This document shows, in pieces, positions 1 through 8,434 of a stretch of DNA of 64,000 nucleotides. The notes beneath the pieces were generated by a model, which worked only from the letters and a program-made list of their open reading frames with translations, searched no databases and had not been told where the DNA came from. Position 1 is the stretch's first letter. Every line of letters begins with the position of its first letter. A program made the translations under genes and the position numbers. This DNA comes from Burkholderia sp. BCC0322 (lineage in GTDB: Bacteria > Pseudomonadota > Gammaproteobacteria > Burkholderiales > Burkholderiaceae): NCBI RefSeq assembly GCF_902833045.1, contig NZ_CADFDU010000001.1, positions 699,927 to 763,926 on the forward strand. Reading direction: 5' to 3'.

Positions 1-365
1 CCGATCTGCTCGGTGCGCTGCAGCTCAACCCGAAGCTTCGCGTGCTCGCGGAGAATGGCTTCCACGATCTCGCGACGCCGTTCTTCAACACCGAGAAGCA
101 ACTCGCGCGGCTGCAGACGGTGAAGGGCCTGAATCCGAAGCTGCAGGTGAACTTCTTCCAGGGCGGCCACATGATCTACCTGGATGACGTCGCCCGGCCG
201 CAGATGAAGCGGGACCTGAAGACGTTCTACAAGGGCGCGCGGATTCCGACGGCGCTGACGCTGCATACGCTGCCGCCGCCGTGGCCGGATGAAAACCCGC
301 CGAGCGTACCGACCGGCAGCGTCCCGGGCGCAACGGCCGCGACGACGCTGGCGGCGGCCCCTTGA
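1..365 (+). CDS. S10 serine carboxypeptidase-like protein, C-terminal end (5' truncated by window)
   Basis: Only the last 120 codons are present; the frame is open from base 3. The fragment carries two blocks typical of the end of peptidase family S10 (serine carboxypeptidases): GFHDLATPF, which fits the catalytic Asp region, and GGHMIYLDD, which fits the catalytic His region. The nucleophile Ser would lie upstream of the window. A Pro/Ala/Thr-rich tail follows the catalytic part. S10-like proteins in Burkholderia are usually exported, but the signal region cannot be seen here. The next gene is in the same direction after about 65 bases. Family assignment is fairly sure; substrate is unknown. 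Confidence 0.75.
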   Translation, partial: DLLGALQLNPKLRVLAENGFHDLATPFFNTEKQLARLQTVKGLNPKLQVNFFQGGHMIYLDDVARPQMKRDLKTFYKGARIPTALTLHTLPPPWPDENPPSVPTGSVPGATAATTLAAAP

Positions 366-430
366 GCGACCGTGAACGACGGACTCCTTGTCAAAGGAAC
401 CCTCTATTCATCCATTGAATGCGAGTGATC

Positions 431-850
431 ATGTCCCTAATCAATTTGATGCGGCGTATGTCTTCGTTGATCGTCCTCGGTGCCGTGATGAGCAGTGCCT
501 ATGCGTTGCCGCCGCAGGCGGTGGCGCCGGTGAAGCTGCCGCACGGCGGGCGCGGTGTCGACGGTCCGTTCTTTCCTGCCACGAAAGCGGCGCCGGTGTT
601 GCCGTCGACCGGCGCGACGCTGCAGCAGCAGGCGCAGCAGCGTGTCGACGCGCGGCTCGGCGCCAATACGGTGCTGAGCAACGGCGCGGCCGTGACGAAG
701 GCGCAGGCGCAGAGCAACGGCCTCGGCTTCGTGTCGAAGCATTTCGACGAAATCGATACGAAGCACACCGGCCGCGTGACGATGAGCGATGTGCGGCAGT
801 TCATCCAGCAGCGGCAGGTGCAGGCGCAGCAGGAACAGCAGGACGAGTGA
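431..850 (+). CDS. Small secreted protein with degenerate EF-hand
   Basis: A protein of 139 residues if the ATG at 431 is used; an ATG at 419 gives four more and cannot be excluded. The N-terminus (MRRMSSLIVLGAVMSSAYA) is a good signal peptide, so it is probably periplasmic or secreted. The middle is low-complexity, rich in Gln, Ala and Pro. Near the C-terminus the segment DTKHTGRVTMSD resembles an EF-hand loop with Asp at position 1, Gly at 6 and Asp at 12, but Lys at 3 and Thr at 5, so calcium binding may be weak or lost. A Gln-rich tail ends it. It follows the S10 peptidase gene and may be co-transcribed. Function unknown. Confidence 0.7.
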   Translation: MSLINLMRRMSSLIVLGAVMSSAYALPPQAVAPVKLPHGGRGVDGPFFPATKAAPVLPSTGATLQQQAQQRVDARLGANTVLSNGAAVTKAQAQSNGLGFVSKHFDEIDTKHTGRVTMSDVRQFIQQRQVQAQQEQQDE

Positions 851-913
851 CGTAGCAGGCAGGGCGGCGGCCGGTGCGGGATGATTCGCACCGGCCGCCG
901 GAAGGTGAACGCC

Positions 914-1924
914 CTATTCCATCCGCTGCTTGTCGCGTCGCTGTCCGAAGCGTGCGCGATAGTCGCGCGGCGATACGCCGACCTGCTTCGCGAACGCACG
1001 CTGCAACGCGTCGACACTTCCGAAACCCGAGCGCTCGGCGATGCGTTCGAGCGGCCAGTCGGCCCGCTCGAGCAGCGCCTTCGCGCGCTCGATGCGTGCC
1101 GCCAGGACGAACTGCGCGGGCGATCGTCCGGTCTCCTTGAGAAAATGACGCGCAAACGTGCGTTCGCTCATGTGCATCCGTGCGGCCAGCGCGGCGACGC
1201 CGAGATCGCCGGTCGGATCGTCGGCGATCTCGGTGAGCAGCGCGCGCATCCGCGGTGTCGCGTCGGCCAGCGTGCCGAGTCCGACGCTGAATTGCGCTTG
1301 CCCGCCGGGACGGTGCATGAACAGCACGAGTTCGCGCGCGACGGCGACGGCGGTCGGCGCACCGCAGTCCGCCTCGACGAGCGCAAGACACAGGTCGATG
1401 CCGGCCGTCACGCCGGCCGACGTATGGAAGGGCGGATCGCTGACGTAGATCGCGTCGGGCTCGACGCAAACGTCAGGGCACAGCGCCTGCAGCGTCGAAC
1501 ACTGGTTCCAGTGCGTAGTCGCGCGCCGGCCGTCCAGCCAGCCGCCCGCGGCGAGCACGAATGCGCCGGTGCAGATGCTTGCGATGCGCCGTGTGCCCGC
1601 GAGCCGCGTACGCAGCCACGGCAGCACGCCGGCGTCGGACGCCGCGTGTCGCAGCGCCGTTTCGCTGCCGCCGGCGACGATGATCGTATCGATCCGGCCG
1701 GGCAGTGCCGCGAGCGCCGTCGTGCCGGCGAGCCGCAAGCCCGCGTGCGTGACGATGTCGTCGCCGTCCTGCGATGCGAGCGTCAGCCGATACGGCGTCG
1801 CGTGATCCGGCCGGTAGCGGTTCGCGATCGCGAATACCTCCATCGGGCCGGTGATGTCGAGCGACTGGACGCCTTCGAAGCCGATCACGACGATGTCGCG
1901 TACCGGTTGCAGGGGCTGGGGCAT
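914..1924 (-). CDS. GlxA-family transcriptional regulator (DJ-1/PfpI domain + AraC HTH)
   Basis: 336 residues. Residues about 8-185 form a DJ-1/PfpI-type amidotransferase-like domain with the nucleophile-elbow motif SICTGAF (Cys118). Residues about 235-325 form an AraC-type double helix-turn-helix (MHMSERTFARHF and GFGSVDALQRAF). This order is the GlxA/FtrA/CdhR architecture, in which the first domain senses a ligand and the second binds DNA. The start at 1924 is chosen because the conserved VVIGFEGVQSLD strand follows directly. It is divergent, with a gap of about 60 bases, from a secreted DJ-1/PfpI protein, which is its likely target. Ligand unknown. Confidence 0.9.
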   Translation of the reverse strand: MPQPLQPVRDIVVIGFEGVQSLDITGPMEVFAIANRYRPDHATPYRLTLASQDGDDIVTHAGLRLAGTTALAALPGRIDTIIVAGGSETALRHAASDAGVLPWLRTRLAGTRRIASICTGAFVLAAGGWLDGRRATTHWNQCSTLQALCPDVCVEPDAIYVSDPPFHTSAGVTAGIDLCLALVEADCGAPTAVAVARELVLFMHRPGGQAQFSVGLGTLADATPRMRALLTEIADDPTGDLGVAALAARMHMSERTFARHFLKETGRSPAQFVLAARIERAKALLERADWPLERIAERSGFGSVDALQRAFAKQVGVSPRDYRARFGQRRDKQRME

Positions 1925-1986
1925 GGCGGAAAGTGCGGTGGAGTTGTCCTTGTGACCGCGAGCATGATCCTTGTAATTTCCCGGGC

Positions 1987-3138
1987 ATGCAATCGAATGA
2001 CGCGGGGTGGACGATGCGGGAACGAACGGGACGGCGTGCAGGACGCGCGTGGATGGCGCTGCTTGCGTGCATGTTGCTTGGCATGTGGGCATGGCCGGCG
2101 CAGACGGCCTGCGCCGCGGCGACAGGCGCACCGATGCCGACGCCGATGCCGACGCTGATGACGGCCGCGCCGAAGGACGGCCGCTCGCGCCCGCTCGTGG
2201 CGATCGTGGCGGACAACGCAGGCACGGAGACGACCGATTTCGTCATCCCTTACTCGATCCTGAAGGCGTCCGGCGCGGTGGATGTCGTCGCCGTGTCGAC
2301 GGATGCGGGGGCCGTCGAACTGATGCCCGCGCTGCGCGTGCTGGCCGACGCGACCTTCGAACGATTCGATGCCGCAACGCCGGCGGGAGCCGACGTGGTG
2401 ATCGTGCCCGCGCTGCACCGCGCGGACAGCCCGGCCGTATTGGCATGGCTGCGCAAGCAGGCGGCCGGCGGCGCGACGATGGTCGCGATCTGCGATGGCG
2501 CGGAGGTGCTCGCGAACGCGGGCCTGCTGCGCCATCGTGCCGCGACGTCTCACTGGTATTCGCGCGACGGCCTGCGCCGCCGCTTTGCCGATACGACCTG
2601 GATCGACGATCGCCGCTATGTGATGGACGGCAACGTGATGACGACGAGCGGCGTGTCGGCGTCGCTGCCTGCGTCGCTTGCCTTGCTGAGCGCGCTGGCC
2701 GGGCTCGAGGCAGCGCGCGAGACCGCGCGGCGCATCGGTGTGCAGGCCTGGAGCGATCGTCACGACGGAAGCCGGTTCGCGCTGAGCGCGCGCACCGTGA
2801 TGTCTGCGCTGGCGAATCGAGTGGCGTTCTGGCGGCACGAGACGTTCGATCTGCCGGTCGAGCGCGGTTTCGACGAACTGCCCGTGGCGCTGACGGCCGA
2901 TGCATGGGCGCGGACATGGCGCGGCGACGTCGTCGTGACGGCAGACGCGCGCGAGATCGTTTCGAAGCACGGGCTGCGGCTACTGGCGCAGCCGGCGGGC
3001 GTCGGTCACGCGCCCATCGTCATTCCGGAAGGGCGGCGCGGCGATGCGGTGCTGCCCGGCGTGCTCGAGGACATCGCATCACGCTACGGTGGCGCGACGT
3101 CCGATTGGGTGGCGTTGCTGCTGGAGTATCCGCGTTAG
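1987..3138 (+). CDS. Exported DJ-1/PfpI-family protein
   Basis: 383 residues from the ATG at 1987; an in-frame ATG at 2014 is an equally possible start. An Arg-rich n-region followed by a hydrophobic stretch (residues about 21-37) and Ala-x-Ala sites looks like a signal peptide, so the product is probably periplasmic. The rest matches the DJ-1/PfpI fold seen in GlxA-type regulators, including VAICDGAEVLANAG with the nucleophile-elbow Cys169, and ATSHWYS. It has no AraC DNA-binding domain. It is divergent from the GlxA-family regulator at 914-1924, which suggests joint control. A catalytic or sensing role cannot be told from sequence. Confidence 0.75.
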   Translation: MQSNDAGWTMRERTGRRAGRAWMALLACMLLGMWAWPAQTACAAATGAPMPTPMPTLMTAAPKDGRSRPLVAIVADNAGTETTDFVIPYSILKASGAVDVVAVSTDAGAVELMPALRVLADATFERFDAATPAGADVVIVPALHRADSPAVLAWLRKQAAGGATMVAICDGAEVLANAGLLRHRAATSHWYSRDGLRRRFADTTWIDDRRYVMDGNVMTTSGVSASLPASLALLSALAGLEAARETARRIGVQAWSDRHDGSRFALSARTVMSALANRVAFWRHETFDLPVERGFDELPVALTADAWARTWRGDVVVTADAREIVSKHGLRLLAQPAGVGHAPIVIPEGRRGDAVLPGVLEDIASRYGGATSDWVALLLEYPR

Positions 3139-3154
3139 CGGCGCCGTGCCGGGT

Positions 3155-4645
3155 TCAGGCCGAGGCCAGTGCCGTACGCCGGGCGCACAGGCGATTCCAC
3201 AGCATGCCGGAGCGGCTGCCGCTGCGGCAGTACGCGAGCACCGGCTTCGGCAGCGTGTCGACCACTTCACCGAATGCATCGATCTGCGCATCGCCGATGC
3301 CATCGCGCTCCACCGGCAGATAGCGCGCTTCGAGGCCCAGCTCGCGGGCCGCCGCGGCGATGTCATCGAACGCCGGATGGTCGTCGCCTTCGCCGTCCGG
3401 CCGGTTGCAGATCACCGAGCGGAAGCCGGCATTGCGGATCGCCTTCAGGTCGGCCGGCGTGATCTGCCGTGAAGCGGAGAACCCGTTCGCCGCCGTCGCG
3501 CGACACTGTTCGATCGCGTGGCGGAAACAGGCGATCGCGAAGTCGACGTCCTGCTCCGTCGTGAAGCGGCCGAAGCTCACGCGCACGGTGCGGCCTGCCG
3601 CTTCCGCATCGAGGCCGATCGCGGTCAGCACGTGGGACGGTGCGCCGCTGGTCGAGTTGCACGCGGACGTCGACGATACGGCGAGCGCGTCGCCGAGCAT
3701 GAACGGGAAGAAGCCCGGCGCGTTCACCGTCAGGCTCAGCGTGTGCGGAATGCGGCGCGCGGTGGCCGAGTTCTGCGTGACGTCGCCGAGCGTGACCAGC
3801 GCGTCCGTCAGGCGGGCGCCGAGCGCCGCGATCCGGGCGGCTTCGCCGTCGAGCTTTTCAGCGGCCAGTTCGCATGCAACGCCCATGCCGACGATCTGGT
3901 GGGTGGCGAGCGTGCCCGAGCGCAACCCGCGCTCATGCCCGCCGCCGTGAATCTGAGGGGCGATCCGGCTCGCGATGTCGCGGCGCACGAACAGCGCGCC
4001 GATGCCCTTCGGGCCGTACACCTTGTGCGCGGACATCGACAGCATGTCGATGCCGAGCGCGCGCACGTCGATCGGCGTCTTGCCGAGCGCCTGCGCGGCG
4101 TCGACGTGGAGCAGCGCGCCCGCGTCATGCACGATGCGCGAGATTGCGCCAATATCGGTCAGCGTGCCGAGCTCGTTGTTCACGAGCATCAGCGACACGA
4201 GGCCCGTGTCGGGGCCGATCGCGGCAGCGACCGCGTCGGCGGTGATCTCGCCGTCGCGCGTGGGCGTCAGGAACGTGACCGACGCGCCATGCTTAGACAG
4301 GTTCGCCATCGTGTCGAGAATGGCCTTGTGCTCGATGCGGCTCGTGATCAGGTGCCGCTTGCCGGTCGCGTGTTCCGCATAGCCCTTCAGCGCGAGGTTG
4401 TTCGATTCGGTGGCGCCCGAGGTCCAGACGATCTCGTCGGCATCCGCGCCGATCAGCGCGGCGACTTGCGCACGTGCCTGCTCGACCTTGTCTTTCGCCA
4501 GCCGGCCGGCGGCATGCGAGCTCGATGCGGGGTTGCCGAAGATGCCGTCGAAGCCGAGGCAGGCCGTCATCGCGTCGATCACGCGCGGATCGGCGGGCGT
4601 CGTGGCGGCGTAGTCGAGGTAGTGCAGCGTGGTGGTGTCGCTCAT
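3155..4645 (-). CDS. Cysteine desulfurase fused to DUF442-type (CRSGSRS) phosphatase/sulfurtransferase domain
   Basis: 496 residues. Residues 1-380 are a class V, PLP-dependent NifS/IscS-like cysteine desulfurase: SGATESNNLAL near 76, PLP lysine K208 in SAHKVYGPKG, and the persulfide loop SSTSACNSTSGAPS with Cys329. Residues about 388-485 are a second domain of the DUF442/TIGR01244 family (beta-lactamase-hydrolase-like phosphatase fold): ADLKAIRNAGFRSVICNRPDGE and a terminal CRSGSRS loop with Cys473. DUF442 domains are known as partners of sulfide and persulfide enzymes. The fusion suggests that sulfur removed from cysteine is handed to Cys473, but this is inference. It is convergent with the DJ-1 gene upstream in coordinate. 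Confidence 0.9.
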   Translation of the reverse strand: MSDTTTLHYLDYAATTPADPRVIDAMTACLGFDGIFGNPASSSHAAGRLAKDKVEQARAQVAALIGADADEIVWTSGATESNNLALKGYAEHATGKRHLITSRIEHKAILDTMANLSKHGASVTFLTPTRDGEITADAVAAAIGPDTGLVSLMLVNNELGTLTDIGAISRIVHDAGALLHVDAAQALGKTPIDVRALGIDMLSMSAHKVYGPKGIGALFVRRDIASRIAPQIHGGGHERGLRSGTLATHQIVGMGVACELAAEKLDGEAARIAALGARLTDALVTLGDVTQNSATARRIPHTLSLTVNAPGFFPFMLGDALAVSSTSACNSTSGAPSHVLTAIGLDAEAAGRTVRVSFGRFTTEQDVDFAIACFRHAIEQCRATAANGFSASRQITPADLKAIRNAGFRSVICNRPDGEGDDHPAFDDIAAAARELGLEARYLPVERDGIGDAQIDAFGEVVDTLPKPVLAYCRSGSRSGMLWNRLCARRTALASA

Positions 4646-4844
4646 GTCCGTCTCTTGCTCGTTTCTTTCGGAATGGAAGAAATGATACGGGGGGCAGGCG
4701 GGAAAAAGGATCCAAAGTGGGCTGTCGATTCAGCTTGATATGGAATAACGTTTTATCTGATTGTGGATTGGGGGAATTTATTTTTCTTGTGGCTAGCGGG
4801 TGCGATTTGCGTGTCCGCAGCCCATTTTGCGAGGGATGGTCGAG
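4646..4844. promoter_or_regulatory. Divergent AT-rich promoter region
   Basis: The gap between the divergent cysteine desulfurase fusion (minus) and the NIPSNAP-like gene (plus) is clearly AT-richer than the genes on both sides, notably between 4720 and 4800, as expected of promoters. A purine-rich GAGGGA at 4831-4836 sits at correct spacing before the ATG at 4845 and decides that start over an ATG at 4836. No operator was recognised. Confidence 0.4.
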
Positions 4845-5459
4845 ATGCAGTATGAACTGACGACGTTGTCGTGTTTGCTGCTGGCGCAGGATGCCGTTTC
4901 CGCCGGTGTGCATCGATGGGTATCGGATCCGGGGGCTGGGGGGCGTCTCCTCGGCGCATGGCGTTCGGAAATCGGCGAGTTGGGGCAGATCGTCGTGTTG
5001 CGAGGCTTCGACGATGTCGGCGAACTGCAGCAGGAGCGCCGTCGTGCGTTGATGAGCGGCGGGCCGTTCAATATCGACGGTGACGACGTCGGTCTCAACA
5101 TGGAAACCTACGAGCTGTTTCCGTTCCTGCCCGAGATCGAGCCGTCGACACTCGGCAGGTTCTACGAATTTCGCCGCTATTGGCTCAAGCCGGCCGGGAT
5201 CGCGCCGACGATCGCCGCGTGGGAGCAGGCAGTCGGCCCAGCCGAAGCCTATACGTCGCATCTCGTCGCGAACATGTACGCGATCGATGGCCCGCCTCGC
5301 ATTGCCCATATCTGGGGGTTCTCGAGCCTGGAGGAGCGCATGGCATTGCGGGCGCGCCACTATGCCGAAGGGCTTTGGCCACCCAAGGGCGGACCGCAGC
5401 AGATCGAGCGGGCCACGTCGACGATTTGCCTGCCGGAAGCGTGGTCTCCGCTGTGTTGA
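4845..5459 (+). CDS. NIPSNAP-like family protein
   Basis: 204 residues. The start at 4845 is chosen for the well-placed GAGGGA upstream; an ATG at 4836 would lack a ribosome binding site. The sequence resembles two-copy NIPSNAP/dimeric alpha-beta barrel proteins: an opening YELTTLSCLL strand, a repeated strand-helix pattern, METYELFPFLPEIEPS at the middle and LRARHYAEGLWPPKGG near the end. There is no signal peptide or membrane segment, so it should be cytosolic. Members of this family are of uncertain function and often sit in catabolic gene groups. It stands alone between the desulfurase fusion and the hydroquinone cluster. Confidence 0.65.
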   Translation: MQYELTTLSCLLLAQDAVSAGVHRWVSDPGAGGRLLGAWRSEIGELGQIVVLRGFDDVGELQQERRRALMSGGPFNIDGDDVGLNMETYELFPFLPEIEPSTLGRFYEFRRYWLKPAGIAPTIAAWEQAVGPAEAYTSHLVANMYAIDGPPRIAHIWGFSSLEERMALRARHYAEGLWPPKGGPQQIERATSTICLPEAWSPLC

Positions 5460-5499
5460 ATTTTCAATGAATCGCCGATGAGGCCGCCCCGCCCCGCCC

Positions 5500-5520
5500 C
5501 GTGCTGCCGAGGGCAGCACG
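5500..5520 (+). terminator. Hairpin after the NIPSNAP-like gene
   Basis: A perfect 9-bp GC-rich inverted repeat, CGTGCTGCC and GGCAGCACG, with a 3-base GAG loop, lies 40 bases after the stop codon. No T-run follows, so it is a weak intrinsic terminator or an RNA 3' end structure. Confidence 0.5.
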
Positions 5521-5763
5521 ATGCGAAGGCAACTGGCCGTATCAACCACCCCGAAACGGCTGGCTTGCCGCGTTTCTTCGCTGAACCGCGGCAAGCACCG
5601 GGGCGTGCTCGAATGGCGGTACGCCGTGTTCACGCAGGCGAAATGCCGATGCCTCGATGTCTATGAGGGATTCCCCCGTGACACGCGAACGTGTGCTGCT
5701 TCAACGCCGCTTTCGTTCGCTCCGCGCTTCTCCGTCGATGCTTTCCGCGCACCGCCCGCGATT

Positions 5764-5780
5764 ATTTGCGTTTCGCGAAT
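5764..5780 (+). promoter_or_regulatory. T-N11-A box, copy 1 (likely LysR site for MFS gene)
   Basis: ATTTGCGTTTCGCGAAT is an imperfect dyad (ATT[T/C]GCG either side of TTT) that fits the LysR T-N11-A rule. The same 17 bases occur in reverse complement at 8332-8348 before the hydroquinone dioxygenase genes. This copy is about 205 bases before the MFS start. The LysR protein at 7390-8319 is the likely binder. Confidence 0.6.
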
Positions 5781-5986
5781 GGCGCGTTCGCCGGTTGTTC
5801 GATACCCGATTGGCGCCCTTGCACCTATCGTGGTGACGTCGGCTGCTTGAACGCAATGCAACGCGTCGCACCCGCACCGCGGCCGGCACTTCCCCGCGAC
5901 TCGCGTCGCACACAAAAGACATCGGACCTGGCTCGTGCGCTCGCGCTGCGGCGCGCGCAGGCGAAGCCGTGTCCACGGAGACGGAC

Positions 5987-7240
5987 ATGAAAGCAAACGA
6001 GTGGGATACCTCATACGAGTGGAAGGCGGTCACGCTGCTGGCGCTCGGCTTCGGGCTGGTCGGCCTCGACCGCTGGCTGATCGCGCCGCTGTTCCCTTCG
6101 ATCATGAAGGACCTCAACCTGAACGCGCAGGACGTCGGCAACTGTATCGGCGTGCTCGGCCTGTCGTGGGGCATCTTCGCGGCGCTGATGGGCGGCATCT
6201 CCGACAGGATCGGCCGCCGGAAGGTGCTGATTCCGGCCATCATCGCGTTCTCGCTGCTGTCGGGCTTCTCGGGGCTCGCGGGCGGCCTGCTCGGGCTGAT
6301 CGCGATTCGCGGCCTGATGGGCGTCGCGGAGGGCTCGTTCTGCCCGACGAGCTTTGCCGCGACGGCCGACGCGTCCCATCCGCGGCGGCGCGGGCTGAAC
6401 CTTGGCCTGCAGCAAAGCGGTTTCGCGCTGTTCGGGCTCGCACTGTCGCCGATCATCGCGACGCAGCTGCTCGGGTTCGTGTCGTGGCGCTGGGTCTTTG
6501 CGCTCGTCGCCGTTCCCGGCCTGATCCTCGGCGCGATCATGTTCGTCGTCATCCGTGAGCCGAAGGTCACGAAGGCCGTCGCGTCGGAGCATGCGCCGGC
6601 GTCGCTCGGCCATGTGCTCAGGAGCCGCAACATCCTCGTCGCGATGGCCGCCCTGTGCTGCGCGATGACGGGCGTATTCGTGCTCGGCGCGCTGCTGCCG
6701 CTGTACCTGACCGGCTATCTGGCGCTCGGCACGCAGAAGATGGGCCTCGTCGTGTCGGCGATCGGCTTCGGCGGTTTTCTCGGGCAGTTCGGGTTGCCTG
6801 GGCTGTCCGACCTCGTCGGCCGTCGTCTTGCGAGCATCGTCGGCTTCGCGGGGACGGCCGTGATGCTCTACCTCTTCCGTGGCCTCGGCCCGCAACCGCT
6901 CGCGCTGTTCGGGGTCCTGTTCGTCGCGTCGTTCTTCACGCTCGGGCTGGTGTCGCTGCTGTCCGGCCCCGTGGCGACCGAGGCTGCGCCCGTCGGGCTC
7001 GTGTCGACGTCGATCGGCGTGGTGGTCGGTGTCGGCGAGATTTTCGGCGGCGGCATCGCGCCGGCGATGGGCGGCTACGTCGCTGCACACTTTGGCATCC
7101 AGAACATTCTGTGGCTGCCGATGGTCGCGGTGCTGCTGGGCATCGCGGTCAGCCTGCTGTTGAAGGAAACCGCGCCGGCCGTGCTGCAGCGCCGCGCGGC
7201 CGTGCAGCCGGCGCTGGCGGCGGGCGAGCAGCAGCGTTAA
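5987..7240 (+). CDS. MFS transporter, probably aromatic compound uptake
   Basis: 417 residues. The ATG at 5987 is preferred over an in-frame GTG at 5969 because CGGAG lies six bases before it. About 12 hydrophobic segments are visible, with the MFS signature between segments 2 and 3 (GGISDRIGRRK) and a weaker second copy in the C-terminal half (GLSDLVGRR). An acidic residue in the first membrane segment (GLVGLDRW) resembles the aromatic acid/H+ symporter group. Because it shares its upstream 17-bp dyad with the hydroquinone dioxygenase genes, the cargo is probably a phenolic or related aromatic; this is inference from context. Confidence 0.85.
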   Translation: MKANEWDTSYEWKAVTLLALGFGLVGLDRWLIAPLFPSIMKDLNLNAQDVGNCIGVLGLSWGIFAALMGGISDRIGRRKVLIPAIIAFSLLSGFSGLAGGLLGLIAIRGLMGVAEGSFCPTSFAATADASHPRRRGLNLGLQQSGFALFGLALSPIIATQLLGFVSWRWVFALVAVPGLILGAIMFVVIREPKVTKAVASEHAPASLGHVLRSRNILVAMAALCCAMTGVFVLGALLPLYLTGYLALGTQKMGLVVSAIGFGGFLGQFGLPGLSDLVGRRLASIVGFAGTAVMLYLFRGLGPQPLALFGVLFVASFFTLGLVSLLSGPVATEAAPVGLVSTSIGVVVGVGEIFGGGIAPAMGGYVAAHFGIQNILWLPMVAVLLGIAVSLLLKETAPAVLQRRAAVQPALAAGEQQR

Positions 7241-7389
7241 GGCCCGCGCGCGACGGTCGGCGCAGGCGTGGGCCGGCGCCGCCGCCGCCGATTGACATCC
7301 ATTGCGTGACACAGTGACGCCTTTCGCATGACCCAGCCCGTGATCCGCACGGGTAGACTGCCGGTTTCGCTGTCGAAAAAGGGCGCGGT

Positions 7390-8319
7390 ATGGACCGGTT
7401 TCTGAGCATCGAGGCATTCGTCAGGGTGGCGGAGGCGAGCAGCTTCGCCGAGGCGGCGCGGCAGCTTGGCGTGACCAGCTCCGTCGTGACGAATCGCATC
7501 CAGCAGCTCGAGAAGTTCGTCAACGCGCCGCTGTTCCATCGCAGCACGCGCCACGTGCGCCTGTCCGAAACGGGCGAGGCGTTCTATCGCGAGTGCGCGG
7601 AGGTGGTGGGGCGCGTCAACGAGCTGACGGACCAGATGCGCGAGCTTCGCGCGACACCGACCGGGCGGCTGCGGATCCAGATGCTGCCCGGTTTCGCGCT
7701 CGATCACTTCGGCGCGCCGCTGATGGAATTCAACCGGCGCTACCCGGGCATCCAGCTCGACGTCATCGTCAATGACCGTGTCGTGGACCCGGTCGAAGAA
7801 GGGTTCGACATCGCGTTCCAGATATTTCCGCCCATTTCCGAATCGCTGATCGAACGGCGGCTGTTCACCGTCAGGCGCCTCTTTTGCGCGTCGCCCGCGT
7901 ACCTCGACGCGCATGGTGCGCCACAACATCCGCGCGACCTCCTGCACCACACCACCGCGCTGTATTCGGGCTATCCGTCGCGCAACCGCTGGACGATGAC
8001 GCGCGGCGACGAGGTCGTCGAAATGGAGTTGCCCGGCATGATCCGCTCGAACTCCGTGCACCTGCTGCGCGAGTACGCGCTGTCCGGCGGCGGTGTCGTG
8101 TGCCTGCCGACCCTCGTGGCGAGCGAAGCGCTCGTCGCCGGCCGGCTGGTGCCCATCCTCACCGACTTCCAGCTCGCGCCGCTGAGCTTTGCCGCGGTGT
8201 ATCCCGCCACGCAGCGACAGGCGCTGAAGGTGAAGGCGCTGGTCGAATTCCTCGCGGAAGCCATCGGCGACGAACCGCCGTGGGATCTTCCCCTTCTGGC
8301 GCGTGGCTGGGTGCGTTGA
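7390..8319 (+). CDS. LysR-family regulator of the hydroquinone cluster
   Basis: 309 residues. The N-terminal winged helix-turn-helix (residues about 1-60: FVRVAEASSFAEAARQLGVTSSVVTNRIQQLE) is typical of LysR, with a substrate-binding-like effector domain from about 90 onward. It has the CrgA-like style of LysR protein (LRATPTGRLRIQM). It lies between the MFS gene and the dioxygenase genes, all in the same direction. Two copies of a T-N11-A dyad flank this trio, one before the MFS gene and one just past the stop of this gene. That makes it the likely activator responding to hydroquinone or a pathway intermediate. The effector is inferred. Confidence 0.9.
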   Translation: MDRFLSIEAFVRVAEASSFAEAARQLGVTSSVVTNRIQQLEKFVNAPLFHRSTRHVRLSETGEAFYRECAEVVGRVNELTDQMRELRATPTGRLRIQMLPGFALDHFGAPLMEFNRRYPGIQLDVIVNDRVVDPVEEGFDIAFQIFPPISESLIERRLFTVRRLFCASPAYLDAHGAPQHPRDLLHHTTALYSGYPSRNRWTMTRGDEVVEMELPGMIRSNSVHLLREYALSGGGVVCLPTLVASEALVAGRLVPILTDFQLAPLSFAAVYPATQRQALKVKALVEFLAEAIGDEPPWDLPLLARGWVR

Positions 8320-8331
8320 GCCGCGCGGATT

Positions 8332-8348
8332 ATTCGCGAAACGCAAAT
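8332..8348 (-). promoter_or_regulatory. T-N11-A box, copy 2 (before hydroquinone dioxygenase)
   Basis: ATTCGCGAAACGCAAAT is the exact reverse complement of the box at 5764-5780. It lies about 85 bases before the start of the dioxygenase small subunit, a normal distance for LysR-type activation. Confidence 0.65.
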
Positions 8349-8396
8349 GCCGTAGTCGCCGTCCCGTGCCTTGTTGCGGGGGGGCCTTGCCCCTAG

Positions 8397-8422
8397 AGTT
8401 GAATCCAACAAGCGGTTCAACT
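8397..8422 (+). promoter_or_regulatory. Inverted repeat at the dioxygenase ribosome binding site
   Basis: AGTTGAA (8397-8403) and TTCAACT (8416-8422) form a 7-bp inverted repeat with a 12-base gap. It ends just before the Shine-Dalgarno AGGAG at 8424-8428. It may be an mRNA hairpin affecting translation, or an operator; only the repeat itself is seen. Confidence 0.4.
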
Positions 8423-8434
8423 CAGGAGACAGCA

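Larger units (their letters stand above)
5460..5986. other. Intergenic region before the MFS gene
   Basis: About 530 bases with no credible gene. An open frame at 5521-5850 has an Arg/Ser/Ala-rich composition and no start signal. The region holds a terminator-like hairpin (5500-5520), a T-N11-A dyad (5764-5780) and the ribosome binding site CGGAG at 5976-5980 of the MFS gene. Confidence 0.5.

Noticed and set aside
5521-5850. A 109-codon plus-strand frame before the MFS gene
   Set aside because: No ribosome binding site, no recognisable fold, and it covers the likely LysR operator.
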